Source of the DNA: an uncultured Porphyromonadaceae bacterium
GTDB lineage: Bacteria > Bacteroidota > Bacteroidia > Bacteroidales > Muribaculaceae
Length of the DNA: 5,100 nucleotides
Assembly (NCBI GenBank): GCA_947176615.1
Contig: CAMWRO010000225.1
Coordinates: 1 to 5,100 of the forward strand
Reading direction: 5' to 3'
Of the stretch, positions 1-5,100 are shown piece after piece; position 1 is the first letter of the stretch; the number at the start of each line of letters is the position of its first letter. Position numbers and translations under genes: made by a program. The notes beneath the pieces were generated by a model. The model ran no database searches and was not told the DNA's origin. It saw only the letters and a list, made by a program, of their open reading frames with translations.

Positions 1-882
1 ATGCGCAACACCGGTGTCGAGCTCATGTTGACCGTCATCCCTGTTCAGACCCGCAATTTCTCTTGGGAAACAACCGTCACCCTCTCCCACAACAAGAACA
101 AACTCGTCAACCTCAACAACGACCTTTACGAGACCGACAACTTCCAAGAACTCTGGGGCGGTGTCGACGATCCCATCTCGGTTCCCACCCACTGCATGGA
201 GGTCGGCAAGGGTCTCGGCGACTACTGGGGACTGAAATTCGGCGGATATGACCGCGAAGGCAACGTGCTCGTCGAGGTATCGGACGGCAAGGGCGGATGG
301 TCGCTCAAGCCTTTCAACTCCAACCTCAACGACCGCTCCAACCGTCAGCGTCTCGGCAACGGTATGCCCAAGGTTTACTTCGGCTGGGGCCACACTTTCC
401 GCTATCGCGACTTTGACCTCTCGCTCCAGTTTACCGGCCAGTTCGGCTACAAGATTCTCAACGTGCAGCGCGCATTCTACGAGAACAACTCTATCGCCTA
501 CAACCGCCTCAAGAGCGCGGCCGATCTTCACCCCGCCATCGAGCTTGACGGCAGTCCCGCCCTCGACGAGAACGGAAATCAGATAATGGTGCGCCAGAAC
601 AGCTCGCAGGCTCAGGGATTTTTCAGCAACCACCTCGAAAACGGCGACTTCCTGAAACTCTCAAGCGCTACTCTCGGCTACAATATCCCGTTCAAGGGTG
701 CCGTGCGCAACTACATCAACAGCCTGCGCGTCTATGCTTCGGGCACCAACCTGTTCACCATCACCAATTACTCGGGCATCGACCCCGAGGTGAGCAACGC
801 CTACATGACCCCCGGTGTCGACTACCGCGACAAGTATCCCACAACCCGCAGTTTTACCATCGGTCTTAACCTTAACTTCTAA
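1..882 (+). CDS. SusC/RagA-family TonB-dependent outer-membrane transporter, C-terminal fragment
   Basis: This is the C-terminal 293 residues of a SusC-type TonB-dependent transporter, a family usually near 1000 residues. These proteins form an outer-membrane beta-barrel that imports ligands captured by the partner SusD lipoprotein, powered by TonB-ExbBD. Visible family signatures are the opening MRNTGVEL strand, SHNKNKLVNL (29-38), LGNGMPK followed by FRYRDFDLSLQFTGQFGY (118-150), ENGDFLKLSSATLGYNIP (213-230), LRVYASGTNLFTI (242-254), and a YPTTRSFTIGLNLNF end. The terminal Phe after alternating hydrophobic residues fits a last barrel strand recognised by the BAM machinery. The ATG at base 1 is an internal methionine of the conserved MRNTGVEL segment, not the true start; plug and N-terminal domains lie upstream of the window. 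The stop is TAA at 880-882, and the susD-type gene starts 14 nt later, the usual tight pairing. The substrate cannot be read from this fragment. Confidence 0.95.
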   Translation: MRNTGVELMLTVIPVQTRNFSWETTVTLSHNKNKLVNLNNDLYETDNFQELWGGVDDPISVPTHCMEVGKGLGDYWGLKFGGYDREGNVLVEVSDGKGGWSLKPFNSNLNDRSNRQRLGNGMPKVYFGWGHTFRYRDFDLSLQFTGQFGYKILNVQRAFYENNSIAYNRLKSAADLHPAIELDGSPALDENGNQIMVRQNSSQAQGFFSNHLENGDFLKLSSATLGYNIPFKGAVRNYINSLRVYASGTNLFTITNYSGIDPEVSNAYMTPGVDYRDKYPTTRSFTIGLNLNF

Positions 883-896
883 TTTCAGCAATAATC

Positions 897-2606
897 ATGA
901 AAAAGATATTAAAATCAACTCTCCTTTCGGTCGTTGCCGGAGCCGCTGTGATGATGTCGACCGGCTGTACCGACCTCAGCGAGACTGTCTATTCCCAACT
1001 CACCGACGACAATATCGACCTCACCAATCCCCGCGACCTATCCCAGCTCCTCGGCGGCGCGGTCACCAATTACCGCTACCTCTACTGCGGTTGGGACGCT
1101 ATGTGGATTCTCGGCGAGATGAGCACCGACCAGCAGATGATTCCTACACGCATTCAGGTCGGTTGGGGCGCGCAGTACATCAATCTCCACAAGCATGACT
1201 GGGGTGTTGAAAACGTCGCGCTTGCGTCGACTTGGACATTCTCCTATCAGGGAATTTCCTACTGTAACCGCGTTCTCGACGCGCTCGGTGAGGAAACCGA
1301 CGAAAACGCACTGCTGCGTTCCCATGTGCGTTTCTACCGCGCCATGTTCTACTATCACCTTTTTGACTTTTACCGCAATGTCCCCATCATGAAGACAACC
1401 AATGTCGAGCCGGGTTATCTCCCCGAGCAGGAGGGCGCGCAGGCTGTCTATGACTTCATTGTCAGCGAGTTTGCCGACATCAAGGACAAAATCGGGACAG
1501 AGCGTCTCTTTGGCTACGGAAACAAATATGCCGTCTGCATGGCTCTTGCCAAGTGTTATCTCAACCGCAACGCATGGCTCGGCACCGAGGGCAACGACGG
1601 TTTCGAGGCTGCGCTGACCGAGCTGCAGACCATTATCGACGAGGGTGGTTACTCGCTCGCCCCCAACTATCTCGACCCGTTCCGCGAGAACATCGAGGGT
1701 TGCCCCGAGGTGATATTCGCCATCCCTCAGGACCGCACCCACACCGCCCAGTGGACCATGCAGTCCTACGCTTTCCCGCAGACAGGTCTTGAGGCCTACG
1801 GCTCTACCGCCGCCGGTTTCAACGGTTCTTGCGCCGTCCCCCAGTTTATCGACACCTATGACCCCGACGACAAGCGTCTTGCCGCCACATGGGCGATGGG
1901 CACCCAGCACTATGCCGTCAAGAACGGCGAGGATGACTACACCCCCAATGCGGGCGACCCCATCCCCTTCGATGCCGACGACTGGAGCGGCACAGGCTAT
2001 CTCACCTATAACCAGAACGTTCACTCCATCGACAACCCCGGAGCCTATCAGCAGGAGGGTTACCGCATCCACAAGTATGAGATTCCCGGCGGCAACAATC
2101 AGGGCACTACCGCGACCGATGTCGCCGTGTTCCGCTACACTGACGTGCTGATGATGAAGGCCGAGTGTCTTCTCCGTCTCAACCGCGACAAGGAAACAGC
2201 CGCGTCGATTGTTACCGAAATCCGTCAGCGCGCGTTTGACAACCCGACCAAGGCCAAGCGCACCGTCGCCGACCTCGAAGGAGGCTCGCGCTATGCCTAC
2301 GGCCACAACGAGTACACCTCGGAAGGCTGCAACGACTGGGGCACACATATCACGACCTACGAGGGTGGTGCCGACATCGTTCTCGGCGGTCTCTTTGACG
2401 ATCTCGGATGGGAATTCTGCGGCGAGCTCCACCGCCGTCAGGACATGGTGCGTTTCACCACCTCGGGCGGAGGCAACGTCTATAACAACAAGTCCTATTT
2501 CTGCAAGGATGCTACCACCGATTCCTACCGGAATGCTTTCCCCATCCCCAACACTGCGATTCTTGCCAATATCAAGCTGAAACAGGATCCCAATTATACC
2601 AAGTAG
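897..2606 (+). CDS. SusD/RagB-family nutrient-binding outer-membrane lipoprotein
   Basis: This is a complete 569-residue SusD-like lipoprotein, a normal length for the family. SusD proteins sit on the cell surface as a lid on the SusC barrel and bind the incoming glycan or peptide through a TPR-based helical fold. The N-terminus is a lipoprotein signal: KKILK, a hydrophobic core, then STGC with Cys24 as the predicted lipidated residue. Family landmarks in order are WTFSYQGISYCNRVLD from W113, RFYRAMFYYHLFDFYRNVPIM from R145, YGNKYAVCMALAKCYLN (TPR-like helices), EVIFAIP from E271, FRYTDVLMMKAECLLRLNRD from F412 followed by IRQRAF, and the C-terminal AFPIPNTAIL from A547. The start at 897 is supported by the signal peptide and by its position 14 nt after the susC-type stop. 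Translation ends with tandem in-frame stops (TAG 2604-2606, TAA 2607-2609). The ligand is unknown: family membership gives the role, not the specificity. Confidence 0.96.
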   Translation: MKKILKSTLLSVVAGAAVMMSTGCTDLSETVYSQLTDDNIDLTNPRDLSQLLGGAVTNYRYLYCGWDAMWILGEMSTDQQMIPTRIQVGWGAQYINLHKHDWGVENVALASTWTFSYQGISYCNRVLDALGEETDENALLRSHVRFYRAMFYYHLFDFYRNVPIMKTTNVEPGYLPEQEGAQAVYDFIVSEFADIKDKIGTERLFGYGNKYAVCMALAKCYLNRNAWLGTEGNDGFEAALTELQTIIDEGGYSLAPNYLDPFRENIEGCPEVIFAIPQDRTHTAQWTMQSYAFPQTGLEAYGSTAAGFNGSCAVPQFIDTYDPDDKRLAATWAMGTQHYAVKNGEDDYTPNAGDPIPFDADDWSGTGYLTYNQNVHSIDNPGAYQQEGYRIHKYEIPGGNNQGTTATDVAVFRYTDVLMMKAECLLRLNRDKETAASIVTEIRQRAFDNPTKAKRTVADLEGGSRYAYGHNEYTSEGCNDWGTHITTYEGGADIVLGGLFDDLGWEFCGELHRRQDMVRFTTSGGGNVYNNKSYFCKDATTDSYRNAFPIPNTAILANIKLKQDPNYTK

Positions 2607-2609
2607 TAA

Positions 2610-2628
2610 CCTTAAATTTTGAAAAAAC
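2610..2628 (+). promoter_or_regulatory. A/T-rich translation leader before the DUF4859 lipoprotein gene
   Basis: The 22-nt gap between the SusD-like stop and the next ATG is A/T-rich, with a run of six A residues (2622-2627) just before the start and no Shine-Dalgarno complement. This is the usual kind of initiation region in Bacteroidota, where unstructured A-rich leaders replace strong ribosome binding sites. It supports the start at 2629. It also contains TA-AAT-TTTG, one base too long in its spacer to match the Bacteroides -7 element TAnnTTTG, so I do not call a promoter. Confidence 0.35.
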
Positions 2629-4164
2629 ATGAAACGTCTGATATATACACTGCTCCTGCCCGCGCTGCTGCTGTTGCCGTGCATGGCGCTGACATCGTGT
2701 GACGATTATACCGATTTTTCCAATCCCCACATCCTCACCGATGACGAGCTGGCCGAAATGGCCCGTCAGAAACACATCGCCGACTCCCTGCGTCAGGTCA
2801 TCAATGCCGATGCCATTATCGAGGTGACGGTTACCGACTATCCCACTACAATGTGGGGCGGTAAATCGCTGACTCTTGATTTTACGAAGGCTTGCGAAGT
2901 GTTTGAGCTTACCGAGGATGAGATTCTTTCAGGTCTCCATCAGGCTCCCGGTGCTCCCGAAATCACCGGTTTTGCGATTCAGGGTACCACCCACGCCGAT
3001 TATACCACTCCCTCCAATACCAACAACCCTTATTGGGGACACTGGTGGCGTCTTGACGGTGATGTCGCTACCTCCTATAGTGAGGATGCTTCCCGTTTCT
3101 TTGTGGAATGGAACGGGCATTACGACGAAGAAAAAGGTCAGAATGTCGATGCCTATTTCACTGTCGGCCAGTTCCCTGAACGTTGTTCTGTCGGTGACGA
3201 GTTCAAGGTTATCGAAGGTCTCAAATATAAAGACAAACGTGTCGTTTGGGTTATTACCTATCAGATTATCGAGCGTGGTGAAGTGACCGGCGGTGTCGCT
3301 TTTGAGCAGACTATCGACGTGGTGATGAATCCCCGTGTTACCTACGATTCTGACGCAGTTGAATTTGATATTAATGGAGTCATGGCCGCTCTCGGTGTAA
3401 CGGAAATGAACGGCGATGAAGTAGCGGTTATCGGTGTCAATGCCGATGGCTCATACAATCAGGTTCCCACTGCCAATGGCGGTTTCTGGTATGACGCTCT
3501 TGGTTATCCCTGTGTATATCCCGGATCATTCTATATTGAATACAACGGATTCATGGACGAAGAAGGCCTGTCTTATTTACATGTAGGTCAGATGCCCGGT
3601 GAACTGCAGTCCGGATATGAGGCAAGTGCCAAACTCGGGTTTATGTATGGCGATAAGATTGCGATGCTGACCGTAAATCTCCATATCGTAGCTTATGATG
3701 ACCCCGAAACTCCTCCCGCAGGTGAACCCACTACCGATAGCGAAATCAACGTTGTCATCGAGAAACCTTGGACCGATGACTATGCCAATGTAAGGTTTGA
3801 TGTCAGGGACGCACTTCGCGAGGCTTTCAAGATGACAACATATCAGATTCACATGGCAAAAGTCAATGGTGACTTGCGAATCTACTGCAAGGATATTCCC
3901 GAAGAAATTCCCGAAGAAATGTCCTACACAAGCGATGTGCCCGGTTACTGGCTCGATGTCGATGGCAATGTCACAACTTATGGAAATGAGTCGGCAGTGT
4001 TTGTTTGCCTTGGTTCAAGCGAAACTGAGCTATGGATGTATGCCGGGAACTTCCACGATGCTGCCACTTGTGCTCCCGATACGGAGGTCACCACTACCTA
4101 CTATATCTGCTGCAATGGCGGTATCGTTAAAGCCAATATCACTGTTAAAATTGGTCCGGCCTGA
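2629..4164 (+). CDS. Surface lipoprotein with three tandem DUF4859-like domains (SusE/F position)
   Basis: This 511-residue secreted lipoprotein sits directly after susD, where Sus loci place SusE/SusF-type surface glycan-binding proteins. The signal peptide is KRLIYTLLLPALLLL, ending in LTSC (Cys24); the Asp-Asp after Cys resembles the acidic export signal of surface-exposed Bacteroidota lipoproteins. Residues 37-60 (TDDELAEMARQKHIADSLRQ) form a likely helical spacer. Three diverged copies of one beta-rich module follow, at about 61-217, 225-357 and 370-508. Each has an early FD-type strand (LDF 83-85, EFD 245-247, RFD 389-391), then an aromatic motif (GHWWRLDGDV 137-146, GFWYDALGYP 285-294, GYWLDVDGNV 439-448), then VGQFP, VGQMP or AGNF (179-183, 319-323, 472-475). 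This pattern matches my recall of DUF4859, a family of unknown function in Bacteroidota secreted proteins. A ligand-binding role is inferred from position and architecture. From about base 2880, GC and C-ending codon use drop below the neighbouring genes. A classical SusE/F annotation is possible but the sequence motifs fit DUF4859 better. Confidence 0.9.
   Translation: MKRLIYTLLLPALLLLPCMALTSCDDYTDFSNPHILTDDELAEMARQKHIADSLRQVINADAIIEVTVTDYPTTMWGGKSLTLDFTKACEVFELTEDEILSGLHQAPGAPEITGFAIQGTTHADYTTPSNTNNPYWGHWWRLDGDVATSYSEDASRFFVEWNGHYDEEKGQNVDAYFTVGQFPERCSVGDEFKVIEGLKYKDKRVVWVITYQIIERGEVTGGVAFEQTIDVVMNPRVTYDSDAVEFDINGVMAALGVTEMNGDEVAVIGVNADGSYNQVPTANGGFWYDALGYPCVYPGSFYIEYNGFMDEEGLSYLHVGQMPGELQSGYEASAKLGFMYGDKIAMLTVNLHIVAYDDPETPPAGEPTTDSEINVVIEKPWTDDYANVRFDVRDALREAFKMTTYQIHMAKVNGDLRIYCKDIPEEIPEEMSYTSDVPGYWLDVDGNVTTYGNESAVFVCLGSSETELWMYAGNFHDAATCAPDTEVTTTYYICCNGGIVKANITVKIGPA
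3895..3918 (+). repeat. 12-bp perfect tandem duplication inside the third DUF4859-like module
   Basis: The unit ATTCCCGAAGAA occurs twice head to tail (3895-3906 and 3907-3918), in frame, encoding Ile-Pro-Glu-Glu twice (residues 423-430). It lies just before the GYWLDVDGNV motif of the third repeat, in a region expected to be a loop. It looks like a recent slippage duplication that keeps the reading frame. Confidence 0.9.
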
Positions 4165-4179
4165 CAATTAACAAATTAT

Positions 4180-4202
4180 GGGGGAGTTCTCTCCGCTCCC
4201 CC
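4180..4202 (+). terminator. G/C-rich hairpin after the DUF4859 gene, possible attenuator or mRNA 3'-end element
   Basis: A perfect 7-bp stem, GGGGGAG (4180-4186) with CTCCCCC (4196-4202), encloses a 9-nt loop and begins 16 nt after the TGA at 4162-4164. The stem is strong, but the bases after it (TCTAAAAATTGC) are not a U-tract, so it is not a textbook intrinsic terminator. It may stabilise the 3' end of the susC-susD-DUF4859 message after processing, or cause partial termination so that the next gene is made at a lower level. The hairpin is directly seen; its role is inferred. Confidence 0.45.
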
Positions 4203-4221
4203 TCTAAAAATTGCTAAAGTT

Positions 4222-4308
4222 ATGACTAAAAAAGTTCTGTTTAAATACTGGGCATTGCTGATGGTGGCAATTCACAGTAGAAGAAATAGAACCAACAAAA
4301 TTTATTAA
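4222..4308 (+). other. 28-codon signal-peptide-like small ORF in the intergenic gap
   Basis: An ATG at 4222 opens a 28-residue frame ending at TAA 4306-4308, six bases before the next gene's ATG. It starts MTKKVLFKYWALLMVA, with lysines followed by a short hydrophobic stretch, like the beginning of a secreted protein, then turns basic and polar (HSRRNRTNKIY) with no lipobox or mature domain. It could be a genuine small peptide, a leader whose translation couples to the downstream gene, or the stub of a deleted lipoprotein gene. Chance is also plausible at this length. I recognise no family. Confidence 0.22.
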
Positions 4309-4314
4309 ACTATC

Positions 4315-5100
4315 ATGAAAATAACAAGTAATTTATTCGCATTGCTTCTTGCCGGGGGAATCTGCTGCACGGCCCCGGTGCTGACATCATGCGACGACGA
4401 TAACACCTTTGTGGCTCCCGACAGCGGGATGCTGCTTTTTGCCGACGAAAACCGCGCGGTTACACTCGATCCCAAGGACCTCAACGGCACGATAGAATTT
4501 ACCGCCAAGATGGTGTGGACGGCGCAACCCAAGGAGGAGACCCCGTGGCTCACCGTCTCGCCCGCCAACGGCACCGGCGGCCCTGCGGTCGTTACCTTCT
4601 CGGCCGACCCCAACAACACCGGCGCGCCACGGTCGACCGTGGTCGTGCTGACCGCAGGCGGCCAGCACGAGGAAATCATAGTCACCCAAGGCCCCAGCGA
4701 GATTATAATCCTCAAGGAGTCAGATGTCAAGGACCTCGACAAATATTATAAGCCGGAGGAATTCAGCTCGATGGACATGTTGCGCAGCGATTCCAAGTGG
4801 AGCTGGGTGCGCAGCAAGCAGTCCGAGCATTTCTTCGTGTTCTGGGAGGCGGGATTTGGCGATGACCCCAACGGCGAGACCGTCCCGGCGGCTCTGCGCG
4901 TCGACATCGACGACCTTCTTGTCAAGGCCGAGCAATTTTTCGACACCAATATCAACAAGCTCGGCATGGCCACGCTCGGGCAGGGGAAATCGGTTCTCGA
5001 CAATCACAGGATGGAGATTTACCTGCTCTATCAGACGGAGTGGCTAGCAACCGGCAGCGGATATGACGACATGATCGGCGCGTTGTGGGTGAATCCCTCG
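4315..5100 (+). CDS. BACON-domain lipoprotein with DUF6055-like region, 3'-truncated by window end
   Basis: An open frame of 262 codons runs from ATG 4315 off the end of the window. The signal peptide has a hydrophobic core (LFALLLAGGI) and a lipobox LTSC with Cys26, followed by Asp-Asp-Asp, which predicts a surface-exposed lipoprotein. Residues about 40-125 form a BACON domain, an Ig-like fold of Bacteroidota surface proteins: VWTAQ (67-71), PWLTVSPANGTGG (77-89), the Arg-containing R-S-T-V-V-V-L-T strand, and the closing VTQ (123-125). Residues from about 126, including KWSWVRSKQSEHFFVFWEAG, the DIDDLLVKAEQFFDTN helix and YLLYQTEWLATGSGYDD, resemble my recall of DUF6055 proteins, which continue with a HExxH zinc-binding motif; that part lies outside the window. 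The start is supported by the signal peptide and A/T-rich leader. The gene follows the DUF4859 gene after 150 nt and is probably co-transcribed with it. Function is unproven: peptidase-like activity is inference, and a purely binding role remains possible. Confidence 0.85.
   Translation, partial: MKITSNLFALLLAGGICCTAPVLTSCDDDNTFVAPDSGMLLFADENRAVTLDPKDLNGTIEFTAKMVWTAQPKEETPWLTVSPANGTGGPAVVTFSADPNNTGAPRSTVVVLTAGGQHEEIIVTQGPSEIIILKESDVKDLDKYYKPEEFSSMDMLRSDSKWSWVRSKQSEHFFVFWEAGFGDDPNGETVPAALRVDIDDLLVKAEQFFDTNINKLGMATLGQGKSVLDNHRMEIYLLYQTEWLATGSGYDDMIGALWVNPS

Larger units (their letters stand above)
4165..4314. other. 150-nt intergenic region between the two lipoprotein genes
   Basis: This is the only sizeable non-coding gap in the window; the other two gaps are 14 and 22 nt. 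It contains the hairpin at 4180-4202 and the small ORF at 4222-4308. Apart from the hairpin it is A/T-rich, in contrast to the G/C-rich coding sequence on the susD side and in the downstream gene. No TAnnTTTG (-7) or TTTG (-33) Bacteroides promoter element is present on the + strand, and I see no tRNA, riboswitch or inverted terminal repeats. Confidence 0.6.

Noticed and set aside
1..3. ATG at base 1 as the true start of the first gene.
   Set aside because: It falls inside the conserved MRNTGVEL segment of SusC proteins, and there is no signal peptide, plug or TonB box; the gene clearly begins upstream.
2611..2621. A possible Bacteroides promoter (-7 element TAnnTTTG) before the DUF4859 gene.
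   Set aside because: The spacer is three bases instead of two, and a real -7 element here would leave almost no room for a leader before the ATG at 2629.
1038..2684. A 548-codon open frame on the - strand antisense to the SusD-like gene.
   Set aside because: It fully overlaps a clear SusD-family gene, its translation has no recognisable domain, and it is rich in Val/Gly/Ala/Leu runs as expected from the complement of C-ending codons in G/C-rich coding DNA. It is a shadow frame.
4165..4314. Insertion-sequence remnant or attachment site as the cause of the 150-nt gap.
   Set aside because: I found no terminal inverted repeats, target-site duplication, transposase fragment or tRNA-like sequence.
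4305..4742. A 145-codon - strand frame opposite the BACON lipoprotein start.
   Set aside because: It overlaps the signal peptide and BACON domain of the + strand gene, has low-complexity Ser/Val/Pro composition and no family resemblance.

Overview
The window is a stretch of a Bacteroidota polysaccharide-utilisation-type (Sus-like) locus. All genes are on the + strand, in this order: the C-terminal part of a SusC-type TonB-dependent outer-membrane transporter, a complete SusD-type lipoprotein, a complete lipoprotein with three DUF4859-like repeats in the SusE/F position, and the first 262 residues of a BACON-domain lipoprotein whose second part resembles the DUF6055 family. The SusC-SusD pair, lipoboxes followed by acidic residues (Cys-Asp-Asp), A/T-rich leaders without a strong Shine-Dalgarno and the BACON domain all point to the order Bacteroidales. 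The C-ending, GC-rich codon use of three of the four genes fits a Muribaculaceae- or Alistipes-like gut commensal better than a low-GC Bacteroides. The family-level guess is weak.

Layout: SusC fragment 1-882; 14-nt gap; SusD-like 897-2606; 22-nt gap; DUF4859-repeat lipoprotein 2629-4164; 150-nt gap 4165-4314 holding a G/C-rich hairpin and a 28-codon signal-peptide-like ORF; BACON/DUF6055-like lipoprotein 4315 to the window end, open at the 3' edge. The first three genes are almost certainly one transcript. The fourth is probably in the same operon but set apart by the hairpin.

Working model: SusC and SusD form a lid-and-barrel importer in the outer membrane. The DUF4859-repeat protein is a probable surface ligand-binding lipoprotein replacing classical SusE/F. 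The BACON protein is a probable surface-anchored protein whose DUF6055-like part may carry a zinc-metallopeptidase-type HExxH site just beyond the window. If so, the locus may act on a glycoprotein or peptide-linked substrate. No glycoside hydrolase, regulator or transposon is visible, so the substrate cannot be named. The most notable points are the triplicated domain in the third gene, its lower GC than its neighbours, the possible metallopeptidase-like partner, and the unexplained content of the 150-nt gap.
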